Origin: CAIWHR01 sp963734085
GTDB taxonomy: Bacteria; Pseudomonadota; Gammaproteobacteria; Burkholderiales; Casimicrobiaceae
DNA: 64,000 bases
Assembly: GCA_963734085.1 (NCBI GenBank)
Contig: CAVTFT010000012.1
Location: 62,001-126,000 of the forward strand
Direction of reading: 5' to 3'
In this document: positions 18,816 to 28,181 of the stretch, piece after piece
How positions within the stretch are numbered: position 1 is the stretch's first letter
How the letters are laid out: every line of letters begins with the position of its first letter
Translations under genes and position numbers: made by a program
Notes under the pieces: generated by a model
The model's input: only the letters and a program-made list of their open reading frames with translations
Told to the model about the DNA's origin: nothing
Databases searched by the model: none

Positions 18816-20099
18816 ATGGCCAATTATGCAGCCGGGACCAAGCTGTCGGACCTGAGCCTCGACGACGCGCCGACGGGAAGCGCCGATCCGCGACCCGCGA
18901 ATGCGCTGCCCGCCGCGGGCGGTCCGTCATCGTCCGGCCCAGCCGCGACGAACGACGCCCGGATGGAGCCCACGGGCACGGCGACTGCTGCCGGCAACCC
19001 GTCGTCGCCCGGCGTCAACGCGAAAGACGCGGTCCAGGTGGAACGCGCCGACCCGTTGCTCGAAGAGGCGACGCGGGAGTTCGAAGCGGGTCATCTCGAG
19101 CAACCGCTGTGGGTTCGGGCCGTTGCCCAGAACGGCGGCGATGCTGCGGCGGCGAAGCCCGCCTATCTTCGCGCGCGGGCCGCGTCGCTGCGCGTCGCGA
19201 AACGGACGCAGCGCGCCGACCGGGTGGGGCGAAGCGTCCGTGCGCAACACAGCAAAGGCCCTGACCCCAAGCGAACCGGCGCGGCACGTCTCCTCGCCGA
19301 TCGCAAACGCGTGATCCTCGTCGCCGGCATCATAGGGTTGCTCGTCCTGGTCACCGGCGTCGTCTCCATGCGGTGGGAGAGCGCTCCCGCGCAGGCACCC
19401 ATCGCGGTGACGCGGAACGCTCCCGCCAGCAGGCCCGCGCCCCCGGCGCCGGTGAGCGGGGCGAAATCGGCGGCCAAGGTTGCGGGCGGTCCGGAGCGGG
19501 CTGAGATGTCGAGCGACGACTTCGCCGGCAAGGTGCGCGAATTCAAGGAGGCCGGCAACTTTCACGTGCTCGTCCTCTACGCGGTGGAATGGACGCGCAA
19601 GCAGCCCGGCAATCCCGAGGCATGGAAAGAGCTCGGCGCTGGGTACGCTGCGTTGCGCCAGTTCGACGATGCGCTCGATGCCGTGACGAAAGCGGTACGG
19701 CTTGCGCCCGACGATGCCCAGTCGTGGCAAACGCTCGGACAGGTCAATCTCGCACTCGCGCAACCGGCCAAGGCCCTTGTCGCGTTCGAGCGCGCGGCGG
19801 ATCTGAACACGCGCGACGTGACGAGCCTGATCCAGGCGGGCACGCTTAACGCAGAACTCGGGCACCTCTCTCAGGCCAAGGACGCATTCGACAAGGCGCT
19901 CGCCGTCAGCCCCGGCGACGTCGAAGCGCTTTGCGGTGCAGCGTCGGTTGCGCAGAAGGACGGACGCCAGAAGGACGCCGAGGCTTTCACGCGGCAGGTC
20001 AAGGCGATCGAGCGCACATGCCGCGAGCCGACCGCGGACAGCGTGTCGGTGGCCGCAGCCCCTGCCGCAAAAAAACGGCCGGTATATTCCGGCCGATGA
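18816..20099 (+). CDS. Membrane-anchored TPR protein
   Basis: A protein of about 427 residues. It has a low-complexity Ala/Pro/Gly-rich N-terminus, one transmembrane helix near residues 166-184 (VILVAGIIGLLVLVTGVV), a Pro/Ala linker, and at least three TPR units in the C-terminal half (NPEAWKELGAGYAALRQ, DAQSWQTLGQVNLALAQ, DVTSLIQAGTLNAELGH). The topology suggests a periplasmic TPR scaffold. The start is uncertain: ATG 18816 is used because the frame upstream (to 18585) looks non-coding, but GAAGG directly abuts it. No partner is evident from the neighbours. Confidence 0.7.
   Translation: MANYAAGTKLSDLSLDDAPTGSADPRPANALPAAGGPSSSGPAATNDARMEPTGTATAAGNPSSPGVNAKDAVQVERADPLLEEATREFEAGHLEQPLWVRAVAQNGGDAAAAKPAYLRARAASLRVAKRTQRADRVGRSVRAQHSKGPDPKRTGAARLLADRKRVILVAGIIGLLVLVTGVVSMRWESAPAQAPIAVTRNAPASRPAPPAPVSGAKSAAKVAGGPERAEMSSDDFAGKVREFKEAGNFHVLVLYAVEWTRKQPGNPEAWKELGAGYAALRQFDDALDAVTKAVRLAPDDAQSWQTLGQVNLALAQPAKALVAFERAADLNTRDVTSLIQAGTLNAELGHLSQAKDAFDKALAVSPGDVEALCGAASVAQKDGRQKDAEAFTRQVKAIERTCREPTADSVSVAAAPAAKKRPVYSGR
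20069..20095 (-). terminator. Minus-strand terminator-like hairpin inside the TPR gene end
   Basis: A 7-bp stem CGGCCGG (20076-20082) / CCGGCCG (20089-20095) with a 6-base loop. The A run at 20069-20075 is the U tract for minus-strand transcription; plus-strand transcription has no T run. No minus-strand gene reads into it, so it may block antisense transcription coming from the feo side. Confidence 0.45.
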
Positions 20100-20281
20100 G
20101 TCCTTGCGGGATCGGCGAACCGCGCCGCCCGGTGGCCGCATCGCGGCGACCGGCCATCCGCATCGCGCTGGTTCCACGCCGGCAAACGTGAGCCACGATT
20201 GAATCTGCTGCGATTCCGCGTCGAGAACGCAGCGCCGGGACGTCGTTTCCGCCCCTTTTCTGGCGTCGCCCACGCCGCGAT

Positions 20282-20295
20282 TTGATCCGGATCAA
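20282..20295. promoter_or_regulatory. FNR/ANR-type box upstream of feoAB
   Basis: TTGATCCGGATCAA, a perfect match to TTGAT-N4-ATCAA, 84 bases before the feoA start. FNR activation of feoAB under low oxygen is established in enteric bacteria. Confidence 0.75.
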
Positions 20296-20335
20296 GCGGA
20301 TGCAAAGCCGTCCCGCGCGGGGCTTGCCGTCGGCG

Positions 20336-20354
20336 GATAATGAGAACCATTAGC
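20336..20354. promoter_or_regulatory. Fur box in the feoAB promoter
   Basis: The 19-base sequence beginning GATAATGAGAACC matches 16 of 19 positions of the Fur consensus (GATAATGAT-A-ATCATTATC). It overlaps an ATG at 20340, which argues against that codon as the feoA start and for ATG 20373. Confidence 0.75.
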
Positions 20355-20372
20355 AAAAAGACGAAAGCCGCG

Positions 20373-20633
20373 ATGAATCTCTCCCTCGACCGACTCGCGC
20401 CGCACCACTCGGCCGCGATCGTGTCCGTCAACGCGACCGGCATGGCCGGCGAGCGGATGGCGGCGCTCGGTCTCATCCCCGGCAAGCGTGTCGCGGTGCT
20501 GCGCCGCGCGCCGTTCGGAGGCCCGCTGCACCTGGCGATCGGGCCGGCGGAACTGATGATCCGCCGCGCCGACGCGCGCGCGATCCTGCTCGACCACGTC
20601 CATGCAATGCTGCGCACCGGACGCCGCTGCTGA
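20373..20633 (+). CDS. feoA: Ferrous iron transport protein A
   Basis: An 86-residue FeoA (SH3-like) domain starting at ATG 20373: LDRLAPHHSAAIVSV, AGERMAALGLIPGKRVAVLRRAPFGGPL and a hydrophobic C-terminal strand. FeoA is a small cytoplasmic partner of FeoB needed for Fe(II) uptake. The alternative ATG 20340 lies inside the Fur box. Its 3' end overlaps the feoB frame by 32 bases, indicating coupled translation. Confidence 0.9.
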   Translation: MNLSLDRLAPHHSAAIVSVNATGMAGERMAALGLIPGKRVAVLRRAPFGGPLHLAIGPAELMIRRADARAILLDHVHAMLRTGRRC

Positions 20634-22452
20634 CCGGCGGCGCGCGACGGAGAAGGGCCCCCAGCGCACGCGAACGGTGGCGGTGGTCGGACCGCCGAAC
20701 ACCGGCAAGTCGACATTTTTCAATCGCCTGACGGGCGCATCGGCGCGCGTGGCCAACTGGCCCGGCATGACCGTCGACATCACGACGGCGCGCGTCGTCA
20801 CCGGCGGCGAAATGGCGCGCCTCGCCGATCTGCCCGGCATCTACTCGCTCGACGGCCATTCCGAGGACGAGGCGCTGGTGCGCACGTTTCTGTCGACGGT
20901 CGCGCTCGATGCGATCGTCGTCGTCGTCAACGCCTCGCGCATCGAGCTCCAGCTGCCGCTCGTCCTCGCGATGAAGGCGACGGGCGTGCCGATGCTGCTT
21001 GCGGTCAACATGGCCGACGAGGCAACGAAGCTCGGGATCGCGCTCGACGCGGCGGGACTCGCTGCAGCGATCGGTGCGCCGGTCGTCGCGGTCGCCGCCA
21101 AGTACGACCAGGGCATGGCGGCCGCCAAACGCGCGCTGGACGACCTGCTCGCCGCGCACGCCGCGCCGGTTGTCGCCGTTCTTTCCGCCCTTCCGGAGCG
21201 CGTCACGCGAGAGCGCGAGGCTGCGCGCCTTTCCGCCGCGCACGTGCACGTGCCGCTGACGCTGCCCGCCGGCATCACCGCCAGGATCGATCGGGCGCTC
21301 TTGCATCGCTGGCTCGGCGTGCCGCTGTTCTTCGTCGTGATGTTCGCGCTGTTCCAGGCGGTGTTCGGCATCGGCGTGCCGCTGCAGGACGCGACGAAAT
21401 GGCTGCTCGATGCGCTGAAGGCGGGCGTCGTCGCTCCGCTGTTCGCGCATTCGCCGCCGCTGGTCGCGAGCTTCGTTCAGGACGGGCTGATCGACGGCGT
21501 GGGCACGGTGCTCACGTTCGTGCCGCTGCTCGCCGTGTTCTTCGCCGCGATGGCGCTAATCGAGGATTCGGGTTACCTGTCGCGTGCCGCGTGGCTGATG
21601 GATGCGTTGATGGGCCGCCTCGGGCTCGACGGCCGGGCCTTCGTCATGCAGCTGATGGGATTCGGCTGCAACGTGCCGGCACTGATGGCAACGCGTGTGT
21701 TGCGCAACCGCGCTGCGCGTCTGCTGTCGATGCTGGTCATTCCGTTCTCGCTGTGCTCGGCGCGGCTTCAGGTGTTCCTGTTCATGACCACGGCGATCTT
21801 CAGCCCGGTCGCGGCGCCGATCGTGCTCTTCTCGCTCTACGTCGCGAGCTTCGGCGCCGCGTTCCTGACCGCCGCGCTGTGGCGCCGCCGCTATGCGAGC
21901 CGCGAGCCGATGCTGATGGAGTTGCCGCCTTACCGGCTGCCAACCCTGTCGATGGTCGCCGCCGAAGCATGGCGCGCGACCTCGCATTTCCTGCGTCGCG
22001 CCACCGGCTTCATCGTCGCCGGCGTGCTGCTGATCTGGGTGTTGACGCATCTGCCGGCCGGTGCCGCGACCGCCGGCCCGCAAACGCCGGCGGGTCACCT
22101 CGCCGCGTGGCTCTCGCCGATATTCAGCCCGCTCGGGATCGACCCGGTGATGTCGATCACCCTCATCTTCGGCTTCGTCGCGAAGGAGATCGTGCTGGGC
22201 GGCATGGCGGTCGTGATGGGCGCTGGCTCCGATCAGCTCGCAGGCGTCGTCGCCGCGCGGCTCGATTGGGTCAGCGCGACGAGCTTCATGATTTTCACGC
22301 TCGTCTATACGCCGTGCCTGTCCGCCGTCGCGACGTTGCACAACGAAGCCAAGAGCCTGCGCTTCACCGCACTCGCGATCGCCTGGCCGCTCGCGCTCGC
22401 GTGGGCGTCGAGCTTCGTCTTCTACCAGGCCGCGCGCGCCCTCGGGTTGTAG
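20602..22452 (+). CDS. feoB: Ferrous iron transporter B (GTPase-coupled permease)
   Basis: A 616-residue protein. The N-terminal G domain has G1 GPPNTGKS (30-37), G3 DLPGIYSL and G4 NMAD; the membrane domain carries the FeoB signature GFGCNVPALMATR and a second Gate motif around CSARLQVF. It is shorter than E. coli FeoB (773), as is common outside enterics. It imports Fe(II) across the inner membrane. The start is either ATG 20602, overlapping feoA, or a GTG nearer the G domain. It sits beside a haem-rich electron-transfer island with a high iron demand and shares its FNR-type control. Confidence 0.95.
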   Translation: MQCCAPDAAADRRRATEKGPQRTRTVAVVGPPNTGKSTFFNRLTGASARVANWPGMTVDITTARVVTGGEMARLADLPGIYSLDGHSEDEALVRTFLSTVALDAIVVVVNASRIELQLPLVLAMKATGVPMLLAVNMADEATKLGIALDAAGLAAAIGAPVVAVAAKYDQGMAAAKRALDDLLAAHAAPVVAVLSALPERVTREREAARLSAAHVHVPLTLPAGITARIDRALLHRWLGVPLFFVVMFALFQAVFGIGVPLQDATKWLLDALKAGVVAPLFAHSPPLVASFVQDGLIDGVGTVLTFVPLLAVFFAAMALIEDSGYLSRAAWLMDALMGRLGLDGRAFVMQLMGFGCNVPALMATRVLRNRAARLLSMLVIPFSLCSARLQVFLFMTTAIFSPVAAPIVLFSLYVASFGAAFLTAALWRRRYASREPMLMELPPYRLPTLSMVAAEAWRATSHFLRRATGFIVAGVLLIWVLTHLPAGAATAGPQTPAGHLAAWLSPIFSPLGIDPVMSITLIFGFVAKEIVLGGMAVVMGAGSDQLAGVVAARLDWVSATSFMIFTLVYTPCLSAVATLHNEAKSLRFTALAIAWPLALAWASSFVFYQAARALGL

Positions 22453-22483
22453 GATCCGCGCCGATGCGAGTGTCGACGCGCGC

Positions 22484-23206
22484 CTATTCCTTGCGCCCGG
22501 CCACCGGCGGTTCCACGCGCTCGCCTTCGAGCAGCGCCTTGTAGACGAACCCGGCGATCGCCGCGCCGACGATCGGCGCGACCCAGAACACCCAGAGCTG
22601 CTCGAGCGCCCAGCCGCCGACGAAGACCGCGGGGCCGGTACTGCGCGCGGGATTGACCGACGTATTGGTCACCGGAATGCTGACGAGATGGATCAGCGTC
22701 AGCGCGAGACCGATCGCCATCCCCGCGAAGCCGACCGGCGCGCGGTGGTGCGTGGTGCCGAGAATGACGATCAGGAACATGAACGTCATAACGACCTCGG
22801 AAACGATGCCAGCCAGCAGCGAATATTTGCCGGGCGAATGCTCGCCGTAGCCGTTGGCGGCGAATCCACCCGCGAGGCTGAAGTCCGCCTTGCCGCTGGC
22901 GATCAGATAGAGCACGCCGGCACCGACGACGGCGCCGATGACCTGGGCCACGATATAAGGCAGGAGCTGGCTGCCCGGAAAGCGGCCGCCCGCCCATAGA
23001 CCGATCGAGACCGCCGGATTGAAATGTCCTCCCGAGATGGGACCGAGCGCATACGCGCCCGTGAGCACGGTGAGCCCGAACGCGAGCGACACGCCGAGAA
23101 GCCCGATGCCGACGCCGGGAAACGCGGCGGCCAGCACCGCGCTTCCGCAACCGCCGAGCACGAGCCAGAACGTACCGATGAATTCAGCGAGGACTTTGGG
23201 ACCCAT
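22484..23206 (-). CDS. aqpZ: Aquaporin Z
   Basis: A 240-residue MIP-family channel with six helices and both NPA motifs (GGHFNPAVS and SVNPARS). The selectivity-filter residues look like a water channel (His in the fifth helix region HLVSIPVTN and Arg after the second NPA). ATG 23206 is preferred over GTG 23215 because GAGGTG lies about 7 bases upstream of it. It is convergent with feoB. Confidence 0.93.
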   Translation of the reverse strand: MGPKVLAEFIGTFWLVLGGCGSAVLAAAFPGVGIGLLGVSLAFGLTVLTGAYALGPISGGHFNPAVSIGLWAGGRFPGSQLLPYIVAQVIGAVVGAGVLYLIASGKADFSLAGGFAANGYGEHSPGKYSLLAGIVSEVVMTFMFLIVILGTTHHRAPVGFAGMAIGLALTLIHLVSIPVTNTSVNPARSTGPAVFVGGWALEQLWVFWVAPIVGAAIAGFVYKALLEGERVEPPVAGRKE

Positions 23207-23288
23207 GGGCGTCACCTCGAGCGAAGTAGGTTGTAGGACTGAGGCACGCGCGAGCGCATGCCGACAAGAGGCTGGACATGATAGCGCT

Positions 23289-24269
23289 CTACGTCCGGTT
23301 TCGCAGCACGTCCGGGTTCACCACGTTGATCGGCGTCCCGGCCGCATACGCGGTGATCTGATCGAAGATGTCGGAGAACTGGATTTCGTACTCATCGCGC
23401 GACACGTAGCCGATATGCGGCGTGCAGACGACGTTGTCCATCGTGAGAAGCGGATCGCGCGTGTCGCGCAGCGGCTCGTCCTCGAACACGTCCACCGCCG
23501 CCATCCCGGGCCGTCCCGCGCGCAGCGCGTCGACCAATGCGCCGGGCTCGATCAACTGCGCGCGGCTCGTGTTGACGATGAGCGCCGTCGCCTTCATCCT
23601 GGCCAAATCGCCCACGGTGACGATGCCGCGCGTTTCCTTGACGAGGCGCATGTGCAGCGACACGACGTCGCACGCTTCGAAGAACGCGGCCTTGCTTTGG
23701 GCGGCGGAATAGCCATCGGCCCGCGCGCGGGCGAGCGATGCTTCGCGCGCCCACACCCGCACGTTCATGCCGAACGCCCGCCCGTAGCCGGCGACGACGC
23801 TGCCGATCCTGCCGTAGCCGTAGATCCCGAGCGTCTTGCCGCGCAGCGTCGCGCCGACGCCGATCTGCCATTTGCCGGCCTTGAGCGCGGCCATCTGCTG
23901 CGGAATCGCCCGCGCCGCCGCGAGGACGAGTCCCCAGGTCAGCTCCGCCGCGGCGTACGAGGGCGTTCCTGCATGTTGGCTCGACGACACGATCACGCCG
24001 CGGCGCGTACAGGCGTCGATGTCGATGTGTGGGTAGACACTGCGCTGGCTGATCAGGCGGAGCTTCGGAAGCCGCTCGAGCAGCGGGGCGCGGATTTCCG
24101 TGCGCTCGCGGATCAGCACCAGCGCTTCGGTATCGCGCAGCCGGTCGGCGAGCGCGTCGACGTCCTGGACGTGATCGTTCCAGATCGTGACGTCATGTCC
24201 GTCGAGCTTCCGAAAGCATTGAAGGGTCCGGATCGTGTCGAAGTAATCGTCGAGAATCGTGACCTTCAT
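23289..24269 (-). CDS. D-2-hydroxyacid dehydrogenase family protein
   Basis: A 326-residue NAD-dependent dehydrogenase. The Rossmann motif is GIYGYGRIGS; the catalytic triad is represented by Arg in NTSRAQLIEP, Glu in DVFEDEPL and His in CTPHIGY. It is close to the phosphoglycerate-dehydrogenase-like branch, but substrate cannot be told from sequence. It is a single gene, preceded by the terminator of the electron-transfer operon. Confidence 0.88.
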   Translation of the reverse strand: MKVTILDDYFDTIRTLQCFRKLDGHDVTIWNDHVQDVDALADRLRDTEALVLIRERTEIRAPLLERLPKLRLISQRSVYPHIDIDACTRRGVIVSSSQHAGTPSYAAAELTWGLVLAAARAIPQQMAALKAGKWQIGVGATLRGKTLGIYGYGRIGSVVAGYGRAFGMNVRVWAREASLARARADGYSAAQSKAAFFEACDVVSLHMRLVKETRGIVTVGDLARMKATALIVNTSRAQLIEPGALVDALRAGRPGMAAVDVFEDEPLRDTRDPLLTMDNVVCTPHIGYVSRDEYEIQFSDIFDQITAYAAGTPINVVNPDVLRNRT

Positions 24270-24314
24270 CGGGCGGCCCCTTCGTTCCAGGCACGGCTAC
24301 GATACCAAACCGCC

Positions 24315-24344
24315 AAAAAAAAGCCCCGCGCGACAGCGGGGCTT
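24315..24344 (-). terminator. Terminator of the first decaheme/barrel operon
   Basis: A 9-bp stem AAGCCCCGC (24321-24329) / GCGGGGCTT (24336-24344), with the A run before it giving a U tract for minus-strand transcripts. It lies 19 bases after the barrel stop codon. Confidence 0.85.
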
Positions 24345-24362
24345 CCTTTTCTGAAGCGCCAG

Positions 24363-27140
24363 TTACTTCTTGACGCCCTCGCCCTTGGCCTCGACCTCGA
24401 CGCGACGGTCGGGCTGCAGGCAGGCGATCCGTTCCTTCAGGTTCTTCTGCTCGCAGACAACCCCCGGGATCGGCTGCTTCTCGCCCATCCCGATCGTCTC
24501 GATCTTGTCTTTCGGCACGCCCTTGCTGACCAGGTACTCGCGCACCGCATCGGCACGACGCTCCGACAGCTTCTGGTTGTACTGATCGCTGCCGATGGGA
24601 TCGGTGTGCCCGGTCACCAGCACGACCTCGAGTTTCTGGATCTGCGCGATCTTCGCGACCACTGCGCTGTCGATCGCGGCCTTTCCCTCAGGCTTGAGCA
24701 CCGCCTTGTCGAAGTCGAACAGCGCCTTCGTGTCCAGCGTGATCTTCTGCACCTGCGGCGGTGGTGGCGGCGGGGGCGGCGGCGGTGGCGGCGGAGGCGG
24801 TGCAGCCTTTGGCGTTTCCGCAACCATCATCGGCGCAACCGGCAGCGGCGGCGCGTCGAACTTGTACGTCACGCCCACCCAGAAGATGTTGGCGTGGCCG
24901 TCCGTAAACGCGTCGTAGCCGTTCAGGTAGCTGAGCGACGTGCTGGTCGCCGGTGTCGGGACGATCTTGCCGCCTACCACCGACACGTACGGCAGCACGT
25001 AGGTGTAGCCGTTCGTGGCGATGTCGTCGTGGCTGTACTTCATGTACGAGTAGCCGCCGACGATCGACCAGTTCCGGTTGTAGGCCCAGTTCGCCTTGAG
25101 GTTGAAATACTGCTGCTTGGAGTTGTCGAAGTTGTCGATGTTGAGCGGTATCGGCGAAGTGGCGGCATTGTCCTGCGAGCCGAAGGTCGCGTTGCCCTCG
25201 TTCTTCACGTACAGGTACGACCCGCCCAGCTTGAATGCGTCCGTCGCCTGCCAGTCGGCGCCGAGGCCGATCATCCACGTCGTATCCTTGGTCTGCGAAT
25301 TCCAGTTGTAGGAGTTATTGGGGTTCGCCGGGGCGAACGGGCTGTAGCAGTTCGGGTTCGCCGCCGTGCAGTAACCCGAAGGCGGGTTCGGTCCGCCCGC
25401 CACCGTGCCGATGTAGCGGTGGTTCGACGGGTACTTCGTTTGCTCCCAGTCGCCGAACGCGTTGAGCTTCCAACGCTCCGAGGCGTTCCAATACCCGCTC
25501 AGGAAGTAGCCCTGCTTGTCGTTGGTGGTGCGGCCGTACGTCACGTCGTCGTAGTCGATCTTGGCCCAGTTGCCTTCGAACGAGACGCCAACGTTCGTCG
25601 TCGCGGACCAGTCGAGTACGAGCTTGACCGCATTGGTCGTGTTGCTCTGCAGGTCGAACGCCGACGTGAACGGCAGCAGGTAGTTCGGGTTGTTCGCACC
25701 GCCGTTGGGAAGCGGGTCGTTGCTGTAGTTCAGCGTCGAGTCGCGCTTCAGGTACCAGTACTTGACCCGCGCCGACAAGGTGTCGAGCATCGTGTTCTTG
25801 TACTCGGCCCACAGCTTGTTGTAATGCGACTTGTCGTAGTCGACGCGCGTCTGGTCGATGTCGAGGTAATCCCAGCCGCCCCCGAGCCGGTTGCCGCGCG
25901 CGAACCTCCACCAGACGTCGAAGCCGACATTGTTCTTCGTATAGTTGTAGAGCTCTTGGTCGCAGTTGCCGACGACCTGCGTCGGCACGCCGGCCACCAC
26001 GAAGTTGCCGCAGCCGAGCCCGCTCGGGAGCGGCGTCGTCGGCGCATTGCCGAACTCGACCACGTCCGAATTGTTCTGCAGCTTGGTCCAGTAGTAGTAG
26101 ACGCGCGTGTCCACCGATCCGATCGGGTGCGCCGTCCACGCGAGCGCGAACGACTGGTTGATGTTCTCGCCGTTGAACGTGCCGGTGTCGGGCAGCGTCG
26201 GCTGGTACGCGGTCGGCGGCGCGCCGTTCAGCGCAAACTGCGGGAGCGACACGTCGCTCGTCGTCTTTGCCCACGTGTAGCGCGCCGAGATCACCGAATT
26301 CCACGGCAGGTCGCGGTAATTGCCGGTGGCCGTGAACTTGTTGAACGTGTTGTCCGGCGCGAGGTACGTCGTGTCCAGCTGGTTGCCGCCGAAGAACGGG
26401 TTCGTCCACTGCAGCGTGTTGCTGCCGTTGTCGAATTTGCTGTAGTCCCAGCGCAGCGACAGCGTCGCCTTGCCCGACTGGTACCCCCCTTCGGCGCCCC
26501 AGTTGCTGGTCTGCGTGTTGGTCGGGATGGCGAGGTCGGTATAGCCGTTGCCCGGGCTCGTACCGTTGGATCCGGAGCCGGGCTTGGTGCCGCTGAAGGT
26601 CACCTGGTTGCCGTCGACGCGGAAGTACCACGGGCTGTTCTTCTGCCACTCGGCGTAGCCGCCGACGTCGCGCCGGTCGTAGCCCAGCATGAACTGAGTC
26701 CACGTGTTCGGCGGCTGCGGGTTGGGCAGCGTCGCCAAGGGGAACGTCGCCGTCACCACGTTGCCGCCGATGCCGACGTACGGCGAGAACGCGTTCGTCG
26801 AGAACTGGTGCGGGATGTCGTTCAGATACATCCCCGCCTTGAACACGTCGTACATGCCGCCGCGCAGGAACATGTACTGGTCGCTGCGGCCGAAGTTCTC
26901 GCCGTAGCCCTGGAACCACGTCCTGCTGTTGCGACCCTGCACGCCAATGTTCGTCAGCGCGCCGTTGCCGAGGTCCTGGTACTCGTTGAGCTTCGCCTTG
27001 TCGAACGCGCTCTCGTTGTTGGAGAAGCCCTCGACGGTCGCCGTGCCCTGGACACGAATCGGATCGTTGTCGCTCTGCGCGAATGCTGGCGCAGTCGCGA
27101 ACAAGCTGGCGATGAGGGTGGAAAGAAGCGTTTTCCTCAT
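24363..27140 (-). CDS. MtrB/PioB-type outer-membrane barrel fused to polyproline linker and OmpA domain (copy 1)
   Basis: A 925-residue protein started at ATG 27140 (GGGAG upstream), 15 bases after the decaheme cytochrome gene. Signal peptide MRKTLLSTLIASLFATAPAFA. Residues ~25-770 alternate in barrel fashion with MtrB/PioB-type features: NSRTWFQGYGENFGRSDQY, YLNDIPHQFSTNAFSP and repeated aromatic strand ends. A run of about 15 prolines precedes an OmpA peptidoglycan-binding domain (ALFDFDKAVLKPEGKAAI, VTGHTDPIGS, QKLSERRADAVREYL). Known MtrB/PioB proteins sheath a decaheme cytochrome so electrons cross the outer membrane. The N-terminal CxxC of Shewanella MtrB is absent. The OmpA fusion would tether the conduit to peptidoglycan; that is inference. 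Confidence 0.82.
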   Translation of the reverse strand: MRKTLLSTLIASLFATAPAFAQSDNDPIRVQGTATVEGFSNNESAFDKAKLNEYQDLGNGALTNIGVQGRNSRTWFQGYGENFGRSDQYMFLRGGMYDVFKAGMYLNDIPHQFSTNAFSPYVGIGGNVVTATFPLATLPNPQPPNTWTQFMLGYDRRDVGGYAEWQKNSPWYFRVDGNQVTFSGTKPGSGSNGTSPGNGYTDLAIPTNTQTSNWGAEGGYQSGKATLSLRWDYSKFDNGSNTLQWTNPFFGGNQLDTTYLAPDNTFNKFTATGNYRDLPWNSVISARYTWAKTTSDVSLPQFALNGAPPTAYQPTLPDTGTFNGENINQSFALAWTAHPIGSVDTRVYYYWTKLQNNSDVVEFGNAPTTPLPSGLGCGNFVVAGVPTQVVGNCDQELYNYTKNNVGFDVWWRFARGNRLGGGWDYLDIDQTRVDYDKSHYNKLWAEYKNTMLDTLSARVKYWYLKRDSTLNYSNDPLPNGGANNPNYLLPFTSAFDLQSNTTNAVKLVLDWSATTNVGVSFEGNWAKIDYDDVTYGRTTNDKQGYFLSGYWNASERWKLNAFGDWEQTKYPSNHRYIGTVAGGPNPPSGYCTAANPNCYSPFAPANPNNSYNWNSQTKDTTWMIGLGADWQATDAFKLGGSYLYVKNEGNATFGSQDNAATSPIPLNIDNFDNSKQQYFNLKANWAYNRNWSIVGGYSYMKYSHDDIATNGYTYVLPYVSVVGGKIVPTPATSTSLSYLNGYDAFTDGHANIFWVGVTYKFDAPPLPVAPMMVAETPKAAPPPPPPPPPPPPPPPQVQKITLDTKALFDFDKAVLKPEGKAAIDSAVVAKIAQIQKLEVVLVTGHTDPIGSDQYNQKLSERRADAVREYLVSKGVPKDKIETIGMGEKQPIPGVVCEQKNLKERIACLQPDRRVEVEAKGEGVKK

Positions 27141-27155
27141 GATTGTCTCCCGACC

Positions 27156-28181
27156 TTATCGCAAGAAGAACTTGCCGCGGTTGGCGGGCGCGTTGCTGCC
27201 ATGGATGTTGCTGTGGCAGTTCAAGCACGCGCGCGACACAAGACGGTTGTTCACACTCGGGTTGGGCTGCCCGGTGCGACTCGGCGGGCAAACCTGGATA
27301 CCCCCGCTAACCGCGGTGTCGCCGGCCGCGCAGTTGAAGCCTCCGGACGCGCCGTAAACCGTGCCGGGGTGCCGCGACCCGTCGTGGCAGTCCTGGCAGA
27401 GGTTCGGCGCCGACTCGTTCAGGAGCCGCGCGTGGACCGAACCGTGCGGGTTGTGGCAGGTCACGCAGTTCTCTTCGACCGGCGGGTGGTTGTTCAGGTA
27501 CGGGCCGCGCTTGTCGGCGTGGCACGAGTAGCACTGGTCATTGATCGTCGGCTGCTTCAGCATCGCCGGCGTGATCGCGCCGTGCGGGTTGTGGCAGTCG
27601 GTGCACTTGACCTTGCCCTCGATGATCGGATGGTGCGACGGCTTGAAGTTCGCCGCCCGGATCGGCTGGTGACACTGCCAGCAGATCTCCGCCTGGTTGG
27701 GCAGGAACGTCGTCGTGAACTTGTTGATCGAGGGCTCTTTGTTCGGCGGGTTGTTCGGGCTGTAGCTCGGGAGGAGTCTTTCCCCGTGGATGCTGTGGCA
27801 GTTCGCGCACGTCACCTGGTTCAGCTGGTGCTTGCCCGAAGTCCAGAACGCGAGATTGCGGTTGCTCGAGTGGCAGGCGAGGCAGACCGCGGTTCGCTCG
27901 TCCGCCGTGTGGCCCGGGCCAAAGACATGGGCGGGCTTGGCCTTCATCGGATCCTTCAGGTGCTCGCTTGCGTCGCCGTGGCACGCCTGGCACATGCTGC
28001 CGCTCGCATCGTTCTTAGCGCCATGCTGCGAGAGGTCGATCGACTTCCACTCTTTCTCGTGGCAGTTCGCGCAAACAGGCGCGACGGGGCCCGAGGGCTG
28101 CTGGGCGCTTGCAGGGAACGCCAGGAGCGCCGCGAAGAGCGCGAGAACCCCGTACGCGGCGAGGATGGACTTGATTCGCAT
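27156..28181 (-). CDS. Decaheme c-type cytochrome, MtrA/PioA/DmsE type (copy 1)
   Basis: A 341-residue secreted protein with signal peptide MRIKSILAAYGVLALFAALLAFPASA and exactly ten CxxCH motifs (CANCH, CQACH, CLACH, CANCH, CWQCH, CTDCH, CYSCH, CVTCH, CQDCH, CLNCH). Distal histidines recur as SHHPIIEGKV and NPHG, as in the MtrA family. These proteins sit inside the MtrB-type barrel and carry electrons through the outer membrane. ATG 28181 is chosen for its signal peptide and AAAGGGG just upstream. It is first in a two-gene operon; a close paralogue lies at 31523-32482. Confidence 0.92.
   Translation of the reverse strand: MRIKSILAAYGVLALFAALLAFPASAQQPSGPVAPVCANCHEKEWKSIDLSQHGAKNDASGSMCQACHGDASEHLKDPMKAKPAHVFGPGHTADERTAVCLACHSSNRNLAFWTSGKHQLNQVTCANCHSIHGERLLPSYSPNNPPNKEPSINKFTTTFLPNQAEICWQCHQPIRAANFKPSHHPIIEGKVKCTDCHNPHGAITPAMLKQPTINDQCYSCHADKRGPYLNNHPPVEENCVTCHNPHGSVHARLLNESAPNLCQDCHDGSRHPGTVYGASGGFNCAAGDTAVSGGIQVCPPSRTGQPNPSVNNRLVSRACLNCHSNIHGSNAPANRGKFFLR

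Noticed and set aside
20340..20372. Longer feoA N-terminus from ATG 20340
   Set aside because: That ATG lies within the Fur box, and the extension (RTISKKTKAA) is not part of the FeoA domain.
24720..24800. Gly-rich plus-strand tract
   Set aside because: It is the complement of the polyproline linker of the barrel-OmpA fusion, not a separate gene or repeat element.
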